Assembly: GCF_016907475.1 (NCBI RefSeq) | Contig: NZ_JAFBCA010000001.1 | Span: 3,472,001 to 3,536,000 of the forward strand | DNA length: 64,000 nt | Source of the DNA: Nocardioides cavernae | GTDB lineage: Bacteria; Actinomycetota; Actinomycetes; Propionibacteriales; Nocardioidaceae | Direction: 5' to 3' | Shown here: piece by piece, positions 9,355 to 17,380 of the stretch | Layout: each line of letters begins with the position of its first letter | Position numbering within the stretch: the first letter of the stretch is position 1 | Notes under the pieces: generated by a model | Database searches by the model: none | What the model was told of the DNA's origin: nothing | The model's input: the letters and a program-made list of their open reading frames with translations, nothing else | Made by a program: the position numbers and the translations under genes

Positions 9355-10089
9355 ATGACCACCACCCAAGGCACCACACAGTCCACCGTCACCCACCAGA
9401 CGGCTCGCGACGAGACCCGCCGCGCCGCCACCATCGTCGGCTGGCTCTTCATCGTCACCTACGTCACCTCGATCTCCGCCAAGATCGGGTTCTACCCGCC
9501 GCTGTTCGACGGGAACTACGTCACCGGTCCCGGAGACGACTCCCGCGTCCTGTGGGGTGCGTTCGCGGAGTGCATCCTCATCATCGCCAACATCGGCACC
9601 GCCACAGCGCTGTACACCGTCGTCAAGCACCGCTATCCCAACCTCGGCCTCAGCTTCATCGCCGCCCGCATCATGGAGAGCGTCTTCATCGGTGTCGGCA
9701 TCCTCGCCGTCCTCACCGTCGTCACCCTGCGGCAGGACTACGCGGCCGCCGACGACCAGTCCGCCGCCGGCCTGGCCGTCGTCGGGGACGCGTTCCTCGC
9801 CATGCAGGAGTGGACGTTCAACCTCGGCCCCGCGTTCGTCGTCGGCGTCGGCAACGGCTGCATCCTCGGCTGGATGATGTTCCGCAGCGGCCTGGTGCCG
9901 CGCCGGCTTGCCGTGCTCGGCCTCATCGGCGGACCGCTCCTGATCGCCACCGGCTCCGCAGCCGTCCTCGGCCTCATCGAGCCCGGTGGTGCAGTCCAGA
10001 CCCTCTCGGCCGCACCCGAGTTCTTCTGGGAGCTCGGCCTGGGCATCTACCTCATCGTGAAGGGCTTCAAGACCCCCACTCAGGCGTAG
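9355..10089 (+). CDS. DUF4386-type membrane protein
   Basis: A 244-residue protein with about six hydrophobic helices: TIVGWLFIVTYVTSISAKIG near the N-terminus, further segments around residues 60-80, 95-120, 145-175, 180-210 and a last one ending in GLGIYLIVKGF. The order and the ARDETRRAATIVGW start match DUF4386 proteins, whose function is unknown. ATG 9355 follows CAGGAG by 6 bases; the longer open frame upstream overlaps the preceding gene and is not protein-like. It converges with the MFS gene at 10080, overlapping it by 10 bases at the 3' ends. Confidence 0.85.
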   Translation: MTTTQGTTQSTVTHQTARDETRRAATIVGWLFIVTYVTSISAKIGFYPPLFDGNYVTGPGDDSRVLWGAFAECILIIANIGTATALYTVVKHRYPNLGLSFIAARIMESVFIGVGILAVLTVVTLRQDYAAADDQSAAGLAVVGDAFLAMQEWTFNLGPAFVVGVGNGCILGWMMFRSGLVPRRLAVLGLIGGPLLIATGSAAVLGLIEPGGAVQTLSAAPEFFWELGLGIYLIVKGFKTPTQA

Positions 10090-11330
10090 CGGCGCCCTCG
10101 CTCGCTCAGCAGGAGGAGCATCGACGCGGCAGCCACCACGGCGAGCAACGTGAACGTCGCGTCGTACGACCCGAGACCTGCGGCCAGCAGCGCCCCCACC
10201 CATGGAGCGAACGCGGACACGACCGTGATGGCGCCGGTGAGGATGCCGTTGCGGTGCCCGATGTCGCCCACACCCCAGCGGTCCACCACCGCAGTCGCCT
10301 GGATCAGGGTGAAGACGCCGCGGACCGTGCCGGAGGCGAACGTCAGGGCGCACACCAGCGCGAACGGCGACTGCCACACCGCGAGAGCACCGGTGGTCGC
10401 CACGACCCCGGCGATGGTCGTCACGGTTCGTGCGGTCGGTCCCAGTCGGCTGAGCACCGGTCCGTAGAACAAGCGGCCGACCACCTGCCCGACGCCTCCC
10501 ACACCGAGCGCGGCAGCAGCTTGAGTGGTGGTGAGCCCGTTGCCGGTCAGGAGCGGGACGAGGTTGATGACGACGGCGTAGACGGCGAAGCCGGCCAGAG
10601 CCATGGCGACGACCAGGCGCGCGAAGGCACGTCCGTCGAAGTCGCCCTCCCGCTGCCACGAGCCGCCTTCGTCGCGCGCGGCGGGCGGGATGCTGGTCGA
10701 GGTCCACTGCGGCCGGAGTCCCCAGGCGTGAAGCGGCACCGTCAGCAGGAGGACACCTGCGAGCGCGAGGTAGGTGTCGCGCCATCCCAGGCCGGACAGC
10801 AGCAGTGCCGTCACGGGTGCGAACACGGTCGACGCCAGTCCGGCGACCAGGGTGATGGCAGTCAGTGACCGGACGCGACGCACCGCGTCTCCCCCGCTCC
10901 ACCCGGTGACGGCGGCGAATGCGGGTGCGTACAGGGTTGCCGACATCGCGGCGCCGGCCGTCATCCAGGCGGCGAAGAACCACTGCAGGCTCGGTGCAGC
11001 GGACAGCGCCACCACCGATGCGACGGCCAGCGCGGACCCGGCAGTCATCACGGTGCGGGGTCCGGCGCGGTCGATGCGGCGGCCGACCCAGATGCCGCAT
11101 CCGCCGGAGACCACGAGTGCCAGCGTGAACGCCGCCACCAGCCACACCATCGGCCAGCCCTCGTCGGCGCTGATGGTGCTGGCAAGCACCGGGAAGGCGT
11201 AGAAGAGCACCCCCCAGGACACGATCTCGGTGGCGCACAGCACCGCCACGGCGCGGGACAGCCCCGGAACCGGTGCCGACGCTGCAGCAGCGGTCCCGGG
11301 GCTGATCCCGGCCTGTCGGGCTCCGGTCAT
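10080..11330 (-). CDS. MFS transporter of the arsenic island
   Basis: A 416-residue, 12-helix MFS permease. Its ATG (11330) overlaps the stop of the upstream flavoprotein gene as ATGA, so the two are translationally coupled. Visible MFS features include WVGRRIDRAGPRTVM (motif A-like) after helix 2 and a matching loop in the second half (YGPVLSRLGPTARTV). In ars islands, MFS proteins coupled to modifying enzymes often export the modified arsenical (ArsJ- or ArsP-like logic), but this protein is not clearly one of the named families. Export of an organoarsenical or another toxic anion is inferred from context only. Confidence 0.85.
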   Translation of the reverse strand: MTGARQAGISPGTAAAASAPVPGLSRAVAVLCATEIVSWGVLFYAFPVLASTISADEGWPMVWLVAAFTLALVVSGGCGIWVGRRIDRAGPRTVMTAGSALAVASVVALSAAPSLQWFFAAWMTAGAAMSATLYAPAFAAVTGWSGGDAVRRVRSLTAITLVAGLASTVFAPVTALLLSGLGWRDTYLALAGVLLLTVPLHAWGLRPQWTSTSIPPAARDEGGSWQREGDFDGRAFARLVVAMALAGFAVYAVVINLVPLLTGNGLTTTQAAAALGVGGVGQVVGRLFYGPVLSRLGPTARTVTTIAGVVATTGALAVWQSPFALVCALTFASGTVRGVFTLIQATAVVDRWGVGDIGHRNGILTGAITVVSAFAPWVGALLAAGLGSYDATFTLLAVVAAASMLLLLSERGRRYA

Positions 11331-12793
11331 CCGCAGCAGCCCGAGCTGGTCTCCTCGCTCCCGGCCGGGGCCGCGCCGACGCCGACCGCGACGGGCGAGC
11401 CGATGCTCAGCAGCTGCGGCTCGAGCTCCAGCGGGGCCACGTCCGCCGGGGCGGGACCGCAACACCCTCCCCCGCCGCCGGCCAGCGCGACGGCGTCCGG
11501 GTCGTCGAACGCGCCGGCGCCGTTGCAGACACCTGTCTCGGGAAGGACGAGGTCGACCCGGTCGGCGGCCTCGAGATCGCCGTCGAGGGCGGCCATCACG
11601 GAGCGGACCTGTTCGTACCCGGTCATCGCCAGGAACGACGGAGCGCGGCCGTAGGACTTCATCCCGACCAGGAACAGGCCCTGCTCGGGCTGCGTCAGCT
11701 CCCGGTGCCCGTGCGGGGCCACATCACCACAGCTGTGGTGGTCGGGGTGGATCTGGTCGGCAAGGATGCGGGCGGACCCCAGGGCGGGGTCGAGGTCGAG
11801 GCGGACCTCGGACAGGAACCCGAAGTCGGGCCGGAAGCCGGTGACGACGATGACCTCGTCGACGTCGGTGACCTGCTGGCCGTCGACCGAGGTGATGGTG
11901 AGGCGGCTGTCGTCCTGGGTGGCGACGGACTCGGTGCGGAAGTGGGTCACGTTGGTGACGAGCCCGCTCGCTGCGGCCGCCTTGGCGTCCTGGCCGAGCT
12001 TGCCGCGTTGCTCGAGCTGGTCGTTGTCGCCGCCACCGAACGCGTCGCCCACGGAGGGGCGACGCAGCAGCCACGACACTCGGGTGGCGGAGTCGGTCCG
12101 GGCGAGCTGGGCAAGGCCGATGAGGACGCCCTGGGCCGAGGCACCCTTGCCGGCGACGGCTACGTGCTTGCCCGCGTAGCGGGCGGCGACCGCCGGGTCG
12201 CGGAGGTCGGGGATGCCATACGTGAAGCGGGCGGCGTTCTCCCTCTCGCCCAGTGCGGGATAACCGTCGGCGCCGAGCGGGTTGGGGCTGGTCCAGGTGC
12301 CTGAGGCGTCCACGACCGCGCTGGCGAGGAGCCGCTCGCGCCCTCCGGGACCGTCGACGTGGACGGCGAACGGGTCGCCCTCACGGCCGGAGTCGACCAT
12401 CAGGTCACGGCCGGCACGGCTCACGCCCACCACGCGGGAGTCGTAGCGCACCGAGCCGCCGTCCAGAGCGTCGAGCAGCGCCGCCAAGGGGTGCAGGTAG
12501 GCGTCGCGCCACTCCCCGCCGGTCGGGTAGGCGTCGTCGTCGGGTGCCGTCCACGTGCCGGCGCCGTCGAGGAGACGGCGCGCCGCGGGGTCGGCGAGCT
12601 CGGACCAGGACGAAAAAAGTCGCACGTGCGACCACTCGCCGACCGCGGCACCGGCATCTGGGCCGCCCTCGAGGACGACGAAGCCCATCCCGCGCTCGGC
12701 GGCGTTCGCCGCGGCGGCCAGGCCGATGGGGCCGGCGCCGATGATGACGACCGGCAAGGACGCGGCAGGGGTGGGACTGGCTGAGGTGGTCAC
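11327..12793 (-). CDS. FAD-dependent flavoprotein monooxygenase-like (ArsO-like context)
   Basis: A 488-residue flavoprotein. I chose GTG 12793 because AGGAG lies 5 bases upstream; the open frame continues 5' across the operator region. The N-terminal dinucleotide fold is clear (PVVIIGAGPIGLAAAANAAERG region), a second nucleotide-binding segment follows (KHVAVAGKGASAQGVLIGLA), and the late VVTGFRPDFGFL motif is typical of flavin monooxygenases and thioredoxin-reductase-like enzymes. The C-terminal tail is unusual: a GGGGGCC stretch and a terminal SGCCG supply vicinal cysteines that could bind arsenite. It is divergent from the ArsR-GNAT gene and coupled to the MFS gene. An arsenical-oxidising role is inferred. 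Confidence 0.85.
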   Translation of the reverse strand: MTTSASPTPAASLPVVIIGAGPIGLAAAANAAERGMGFVVLEGGPDAGAAVGEWSHVRLFSSWSELADPAARRLLDGAGTWTAPDDDAYPTGGEWRDAYLHPLAALLDALDGGSVRYDSRVVGVSRAGRDLMVDSGREGDPFAVHVDGPGGRERLLASAVVDASGTWTSPNPLGADGYPALGERENAARFTYGIPDLRDPAVAARYAGKHVAVAGKGASAQGVLIGLAQLARTDSATRVSWLLRRPSVGDAFGGGDNDQLEQRGKLGQDAKAAAASGLVTNVTHFRTESVATQDDSRLTITSVDGQQVTDVDEVIVVTGFRPDFGFLSEVRLDLDPALGSARILADQIHPDHHSCGDVAPHGHRELTQPEQGLFLVGMKSYGRAPSFLAMTGYEQVRSVMAALDGDLEAADRVDLVLPETGVCNGAGAFDDPDAVALAGGGGGCCGPAPADVAPLELEPQLLSIGSPVAVGVGAAPAGSEETSSGCCG

Positions 12794-12808
12794 AACATCT
12801 CCTGGGAG

Positions 12809-12886
12809 CATTGACGGGGATCGATGTAATGGGACAGTATCGACCTCCGTCGATGCACACAAGGGTTTCATCGACAATCTTCGATG
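12809..12886. promoter_or_regulatory. divergent ars operator region with three ArsR-like sites
   Basis: Three inverted repeats lie between the divergent flavoprotein and ArsR-GNAT genes. Sites at 12809-12826 (CATTGA-N6-TCGATG) and 12869-12886 (CATCGA-N6-TCGATG) share spacing, orientation and a trailing TAA. A third, 12839-12854, is ATCGAC-N4-GTCGAT. The imperfect dyads with central spacing match the size of ArsR/SmtB operators. The outer copies abut the two start codons, so one repressor could shut both directions. This is direct sequence observation; the binding protein is inferred from adjacency. Confidence 0.7.
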
Positions 12887-12899
12887 TAAGGTGGGAGTC

Positions 12900-13850
12900 G
12901 TGACCACCACGACGCAGGACGAGACCGTCGAGACGCTCGAGGACGCCATCACCGGCATCACCGGCGGTGTCGAGGCAGCCGCGTGCAGTGACGCCGCGTG
13001 CCAGCCGGCGAGCGAGACGCCGCTGGCGCTGGGTCGCGACGAGGCCGAGACGTTCGCCAGCTGGTTCTCGACGTTGTCCGACCCCACGCGCGTTCGACTG
13101 CTTCACGCCGTCTCGACCGCGCCTGCCGGGCACATCCGCATCGGCGACCTGGCGCTCGAGCTCGGCATCGCCCAGCCCACGGTGACCCACCACGTGCAGA
13201 AGCTCGCAGAGGTGGGGTTCCTCAACGTCGACCGTGTCGGCACCAGCAAGCACGTCTCGGTCAACCCGGCCTGCTGCACGGGCCTGCCGCACGCCGCCGA
13301 CGTCGTGATGGGCACCCTCGCCGCGCGTCCTTGCTGCCCTGAGGACCTGCCCATCGACGTCACCACCCGCGCGATGACCGACGACGACCTTCCGGTCGTG
13401 CGCGACATCTACGCCGAGGGCATCGCCACCCGCAACGCGACCTTCGAGACCGAGGTGCCCGACCTGCGCACGATGGCAGCGAAGTGGCTGCCCAGGCATC
13501 GGTGGGTCGCCGAGGCCGACCTCGGCGGCACCACCCAGGTCGTCGGCTGGACCGCCATCTCCCCCGTGTCGGAGCGCGCGTGCTACTCCGGTGTAGGCGA
13601 GTCCTCGGTGTACGTCGCCGGGGCCGCGCGTGGCCGTGGTGTCGGCAAGGCACTGCTGTGGCGCCAGGTCAACGAGGCCGACACCGGCGGGCTGTGGACG
13701 CTGCAGACCTCGGTGTTCCCCGAGAACCGGGCGTCCATCGCGCTGCACCACTCGGCCGGCTACGCCACCCTCGCGGTCCGCTCCCGCATCGCCCAGCTCG
13801 ACGGCATGTGGCGGGACACCGTCCTCCTCGAGCGTCGCAAGGTCGACTGA
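12900..13850 (+). CDS. ArsR-family repressor fused to GNAT acetyltransferase (ArsN-like)
   Basis: A 316-residue two-domain protein from GTG 12900. Residues ~45-120 form an ArsR winged helix (LSDPTRVRLLHAV, then LGIAQPTVTHHVQKLAEVG as recognition helix). Candidate arsenite ligands are C29 and C34 near the N-terminus and two vicinal pairs, C125/C126 and C145/C146. Residues ~153-316 are a GNAT acetyltransferase related to phosphinothricin acetyltransferases: IYAEGIATRNATFETEVP and the acetyl-CoA loop RGRGVGKALL, then FPENRASIALH. ArsN enzymes of this type acetylate arsinothricin. The fusion would link sensing to detoxification. It converges with arsC, leaving 21 bases between stops. Confidence 0.88.
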   Translation: MTTTTQDETVETLEDAITGITGGVEAAACSDAACQPASETPLALGRDEAETFASWFSTLSDPTRVRLLHAVSTAPAGHIRIGDLALELGIAQPTVTHHVQKLAEVGFLNVDRVGTSKHVSVNPACCTGLPHAADVVMGTLAARPCCPEDLPIDVTTRAMTDDDLPVVRDIYAEGIATRNATFETEVPDLRTMAAKWLPRHRWVAEADLGGTTQVVGWTAISPVSERACYSGVGESSVYVAGAARGRGVGKALLWRQVNEADTGGLWTLQTSVFPENRASIALHHSAGYATLAVRSRIAQLDGMWRDTVLLERRKVD

Positions 13851-13871
13851 CCCGCCCGCACAGGGCTCGGC

Positions 13872-14339
13872 TCAGTCGAGGACCGAGGGCGGCAGCTCGA
13901 TGTCCGGGACCAGCTCGACCAGCAGCGCGCGGACGCGGCCGTCGATGTCGGCGATGATGCCGCGCACCGTCTCGTCGTCCTGACCGCCCGGGTCGGAGAC
14001 CGGCCAGTCGACGTACGTCACGCCGGGCACGTACGGGCACTCCTCGCCACAGCCGAGCGTGATGGCCATGACGGACGTCTGGATGGTCTCTCGCGTCAGC
14101 TTCGTCGGCGTCTCGGCGGAGGTGTCCAGGCCGAGCTCCTCCAGGGCGTCGGCGACCTCGGGGTGGATGTGCTCACCGGGCTGCGTGCCCGCCGAGAGAG
14201 CCAGGACCCGACCGCCGGCGTAGTGCTCGGTCAGGACGCGGGAGATGACCGAGCGGCCGCCGTTGCGGATGCACGCGAACACGACCTGCGGCACGGGGGT
14301 GGTCGTCTCGGTGGCGGGCGTGGACGTGGCGGCGGTCAT
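13872..14339 (-). CDS. arsC: arsenate reductase, low-molecular-weight phosphatase type
   Basis: A 155-residue protein with the low-molecular-weight tyrosine-phosphatase P-loop near the N-terminus, CIRNGGRS, a C-X5-R catalytic motif. Two further cysteines occur in LGCGEECPY, and the general-acid Asp is likely within YVDWPVSDPGG. The GGRSV form of the loop is the one common in actinobacterial ars operons. It would reduce arsenate to arsenite with thiol help (mycothiol/mycoredoxin or thioredoxin). Its ATG overlaps the aquaporin stop (ATGA), making it the last gene of the arsRC operon. Confidence 0.88.
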   Translation of the reverse strand: MTAATSTPATETTTPVPQVVFACIRNGGRSVISRVLTEHYAGGRVLALSAGTQPGEHIHPEVADALEELGLDTSAETPTKLTRETIQTSVMAITLGCGEECPYVPGVTYVDWPVSDPGGQDDETVRGIIADIDGRVRALLVELVPDIELPPSVLD

Positions 14340-15097
14340 CGGGTGCTCCTGGTGTCAGCCGTCTCGGAAGAGGACGGGTGGGTGGTGTGCGGGACGACGA
14401 CGTCGCCTGCGGCAGCTGCGACGTCGGGGAACAGGTAGCGGACCAGGGCGATGCCGATCAGGCCGCCGACGACCTGCGCAGCGATGAACCCGGGCACGGA
14501 CGCGGGGTCGATGCCCGCGAACGTGTCGGAGAAGATGCGGCCGATGGTGACGGCCGGGTTCGCGAACGACGTGGAGGACGTGAACCAGTAGGCCGCACCG
14601 ATGTAGGCACCCACGGCCGGTGCCGCCAGCGCGCCGCGGCCGGTGCGGGCGAGCGCGAAGATGAGCGCGACCAGGCCGGCGGTCGCGACGACCTCGGCGA
14701 CGAGCAGGTTCGACCCGGCACGCTCCTTGGTCGACAGCTCGGTGATGTCGATGTCGAACATGACGTTCGCCAACACCGCGCCGGCGACGGCGCCCGCGAT
14801 CTGCGCCAGCGTGTACGCGCCGACCTCGCCGCCGGTGAGGCCGGTTCCGGCGCGGCGGCCGAGCAGCCAGTCGGCGGCAGAGACGACCGGGTTGAAGTGG
14901 GCCCCGGAGACGGGGCCGAACAGGAGGATGAGGACGGTCAGGCCGAACACGGTGGCCGTGGAGTTCTCCAGCAGCTGCAGGCCTACGTCGTCGGGTGAGA
15001 GCTGCTGGGCGGCGATGCCGGAGCCGACGACGACGGTGACGAGTAGTGCGGTGCCGAGGAGCTCGGCGACGAGCCGACGGTGCAGAGGTGCTGCCAT
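14336..15097 (-). CDS. MIP-family aquaglyceroporin of ars operon
   Basis: A 253-residue six-helix channel. The two half-helix loops are visible: SGAHFNPVVS in the first half (NPV rather than NPA) and SFANPAVTIGR in the second, with the conserved Arg of the selectivity filter nearby. In ars operons such channels (AqpS-like) let arsenite leave the cell after ArsC makes it, replacing an ArsB/Acr3 pump, and no such pump is seen here. Its ATG overlaps the stop of a 32-codon ORF as TGATG and its own stop overlaps arsC. The N-terminus (MAAPLHRRLVAELLGTALLV) supports this start. Confidence 0.88.
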   Translation of the reverse strand: MAAPLHRRLVAELLGTALLVTVVVGSGIAAQQLSPDDVGLQLLENSTATVFGLTVLILLFGPVSGAHFNPVVSAADWLLGRRAGTGLTGGEVGAYTLAQIAGAVAGAVLANVMFDIDITELSTKERAGSNLLVAEVVATAGLVALIFALARTGRGALAAPAVGAYIGAAYWFTSSTSFANPAVTIGRIFSDTFAGIDPASVPGFIAAQVVGGLIGIALVRYLFPDVAAAAGDVVVPHTTHPSSSETADTRSTR

Positions 15098-15195
15098 CAG
15101 GCGCGGGCCCCCGTGTCGGGAGTGAGGGCGAGCTGCTGGTCGAGCAAGAGCCAGGGGCCGGGCCGGCCGGGTGCGTGCTGCTGGCGAGTGGTCAC
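15097..15195 (-). CDS. 32-aa leader ORF coupled to the aquaglyceroporin
   Basis: GTG 15195 is preceded by a strong CTAGGAG ribosome site (the TAG is the stop codon of the arsRC fusion), and the 32-codon frame ends in TGA overlapping the aquaporin ATG as TGATG. The peptide begins MTTRQQHAPGRPG and has no cysteine and no membrane segment; nothing in it suggests an enzyme. The aquaporin ATG has no good ribosome site of its own, so reinitiation after this small ORF is the simplest way to translate it. Whether the peptide itself does anything is unknown. Confidence 0.5.
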   Translation of the reverse strand: MTTRQQHAPGRPGPWLLLDQQLALTPDTGARA

Positions 15196-15204
15196 GGTGT
15201 GCTC

Positions 15205-15933
15205 CTAGGAGGCAGTGGCGTCTGGGGTGGCATCGACGGTGGGGGTCAGGCGCGGGGCAAGGTCGGCCACCCGACCGGCGATGTCGTCGTAGGCGGCGTC
15301 GAAGGCCGCGTCGGTCCCGGCCGCGACCGGGTCGGGGACCGACCAGTGGCTCACGCCCGCCAGCCGCGGCCGGGTACCCGACCGACGGTCCGCCGGGAGC
15401 TCCTCGTGCGCGGCGTCGCACACCGTCACGACGAAGTCGCCGTCGCGGAGCAGTCCGTCGAGCGACTGGGGCCGTTCCTGGACCAGGACCAGTCCGTGGC
15501 GACGGGCCGCGGCCACTGCCCCGGGGGCGATGGCGGCGCCCGGGTGCGTGCCGCCCGACGTGACCGGAATGGGGCTGGCTTCGCGCCAGAGCGCCGCCGC
15601 GAGCTGCGAACGCGCCGAGTTCGCGGTGCACACGAACACCACGCGTTCCGCCGTCGCACCAGCCGCGGAGGACGCAGCCGGCAGCAAGCCCGCCAAGCGT
15701 TCGCGGTGCAACCGGAGGTACGTGCGGCGCTTGTCGGCGTGCGAGCGGTGACGGGACACGATGCCGGCATCCTCCAGCACCTTCAGGTGGTGGGCCAGCA
15801 GGTTCGAGGGCAGTCCGAGCTCCGCGCGCAGCTCCCCAGGGGACGCGTCACCGATGCCGAGCAGGTCCACAATGCGCAACCGCGCCGGCTCAGCCAAGGC
15901 GGACAAGCCCGCGACCCGTGCCTCGAAGTCCAT
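15205..15933 (-). CDS. ArsR-ArsC fusion: repressor and arsenate reductase
   Basis: A 242-residue fusion. Residues ~1-80 are an ArsR winged helix (LSALAEPARLRIVDLL, then LGLPSNLLAHHLKVLEDAGIV). After a short Ala/Gly linker, residues ~95-235 form a low-molecular-weight-phosphatase ArsC with the P-loop FVCTANSARSQLA (C-X5-R) and a second Cys in VVTVCDAAHEE. Similar ArsR-ArsC fusions are known in actinobacteria. It heads the leftward operon arsRC, 32-codon ORF, aquaglyceroporin, arsC, so the operon holds two arsenate reductases. It is probably autoregulated through the palindrome directly upstream. Confidence 0.9.
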   Translation of the reverse strand: MDFEARVAGLSALAEPARLRIVDLLGIGDASPGELRAELGLPSNLLAHHLKVLEDAGIVSRHRSHADKRRTYLRLHRERLAGLLPAASSAAGATAERVVFVCTANSARSQLAAALWREASPIPVTSGGTHPGAAIAPGAVAAARRHGLVLVQERPQSLDGLLRDGDFVVTVCDAAHEELPADRRSGTRPRLAGVSHWSVPDPVAAGTDAAFDAAYDDIAGRVADLAPRLTPTVDATPDATAS

Positions 15934-15942
15934 CAGTCATCC

Positions 15943-15968
15943 ATTCACTCAACAGTTGTTGAGTCAAT
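15943..15968 (-). promoter_or_regulatory. ArsR operator and promoter of arsRC operon
   Basis: A perfect 18-bp palindrome, ACTCAACA-GT-TGTTGAGT (15947-15964), extends with one mismatch to ATT/AAT at its ends. Reading leftward, a TTGACT hexamer (15967-15962) overlaps its upstream edge and could be the -35 box, so a bound repressor would block RNA polymerase. The gene start lies only about 14 bases beyond the dyad. The arms differ clearly from the TCGATG sites of the neighbouring ArsR-GNAT, suggesting independent control of the two ars units. Confidence 0.65.
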
Positions 15969-16200
15969 TGTTACTGACTGACTGCTTCCCGACAAGTCCG
16001 CCGACGCTGGCCCGGTTCTGCTGTCGCAGCCACGACCCACCTCGAAGGGATCTACAGCAAACCGCCGGGTGGACGCACTGCGCCGCGGCCGGCCCCTCGG
16101 TCTGTGCTGGCCAGACAGTCACCGCCCACGCAACCCACGTCACCGACCCGGTCGCCGTGTCGCCGATCAGGACTCCCGTCGGCTCCCCGCACCCGGCATC

Positions 16201-17322
16201 TCAGCCTGGCTGATCGCTCGGCGCCGCCGCGTCGAAGAGTCCGACCTCCCTGAGGACGCGCAGCGCGTTGACGGAGGCGGAGGTCAGCGGGGCAGCCAGG
16301 ATGGCTCCCATCAACCCGAAGAGAAGGGTCCCTGCGGTGGTGGCGACGAGGACCACGAGCGGGTGGAGCCGCAATGACCGCCCGAACGCAAACGGCTCGA
16401 AGAAGTTCTGGATGGTGGTGTTGGCCAGCAGCACGATCGCGAGCATCGCCAGGGCGACGGGGAGCCCCTGCGCTCCGAGTGCGACCACGACGGCGAAGGC
16501 ACCGGCGAGAACGGCGCCGAAGTAGGGCACGTAGGAGGCGATGAAGGTGACCAGAGCGATCGGCACCGCTGCCGGTATCCCGAGGGCGACGGCCCCGATG
16601 CCGACCACGGCTGCGTTCATCACACCGATCTCCGTCAGCCCGAGGGCGTAGCCACGAAACGCCCGGACGGTGCCGTCCAAGAGCTCGCTCGCCACGCGCG
16701 GCGGCAGACCCGCGTGATGTGTGCTCCAGGTCGTGATCGGCTGCCAGTCCTTGAGCAGGAACAGCAGGACGAACACGCTGAGGACGATGCCGACGAGCAG
16801 TGCGGTCGCGGAGAACAGCGCTGAGCCGAGCGCGCCGGCGAGGAGGGCGCGCAGCGCCGATGCCAGCACCGTCGCGAGGTGCTCGCCGCGGTCGCCGCCC
16901 GGATCCAGCTGGTCGCCGGCCGAGTCGAGACCTGCAGTCACCTGGAGCCAGATGTCGTAGCCCTGGTCGATGAGCACCTGGAGAACCACCACGAGAACGA
17001 CCACGACGATCGACAGCCCGACCAGCAGAAGCAGGGCAGCGCCCAGCCAGCGCGGCACGCGCCAGCGCTCGAGTCGGTCGACCGCGGGCACCAGGATCGC
17101 GGCGAGCACCGCGGCAACGACCAACGGGATCATCAACGACGCCACCCCTGCAAGCAGCAGGAGGGCGATCCCGACGAGGACGGCGATCCCGACCACCAGC
17201 CATGCGCCCGTGCCGAGGGTACGGAGCCAGGGCGGGAGCCTCAGGTGCACGAACTCTCGCGTGGCTGCCGTCGCCGCGCGACGTGCCACGTGCACCGTGT
17301 CCTCAGCGCCCTCCTCGGTCAC
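16201..17322 (-). CDS. AI-2E family transporter (UPF0118 permease)
   Basis: A 373-residue membrane protein with the layout of this family: two N-terminal hydrophobic helices (LVVGIAVLVGIALLLLAGVA), a third near LVGLSIVVVVLVVVLQVLI, a soluble helical stretch, then a cluster of C-terminal helices with FGAVLAGAFAVV and a final LMGAILAAPLTASVN-like region. I prefer GTG 17322 because a small coding frame occupies the region immediately upstream; GTG 17421 and ATG 17544 are in-frame alternatives. Members include autoinducer-2 exporters and Na+/H+ antiporters, and the substrate cannot be predicted here. Confidence 0.82.
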   Translation of the reverse strand: MTEEGAEDTVHVARRAATAATREFVHLRLPPWLRTLGTGAWLVVGIAVLVGIALLLLAGVASLMIPLVVAAVLAAILVPAVDRLERWRVPRWLGAALLLLVGLSIVVVVLVVVLQVLIDQGYDIWLQVTAGLDSAGDQLDPGGDRGEHLATVLASALRALLAGALGSALFSATALLVGIVLSVFVLLFLLKDWQPITTWSTHHAGLPPRVASELLDGTVRAFRGYALGLTEIGVMNAAVVGIGAVALGIPAAVPIALVTFIASYVPYFGAVLAGAFAVVVALGAQGLPVALAMLAIVLLANTTIQNFFEPFAFGRSLRLHPLVVLVATTAGTLLFGLMGAILAAPLTSASVNALRVLREVGLFDAAAPSDQPG

Positions 17323-17380
17323 GGTGCCTGCCGCGATCGAGGAGCGAGGCTCGAGGCGCGCGAGCCGAGAACCGGAGGCG

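Noticed and set aside
14880..14905. NPV in place of NPA in the first aquaporin loop, considered as inactivation
   Set aside because: Arsenic-operon members of this family commonly vary here; the second NPA and Arg are intact.
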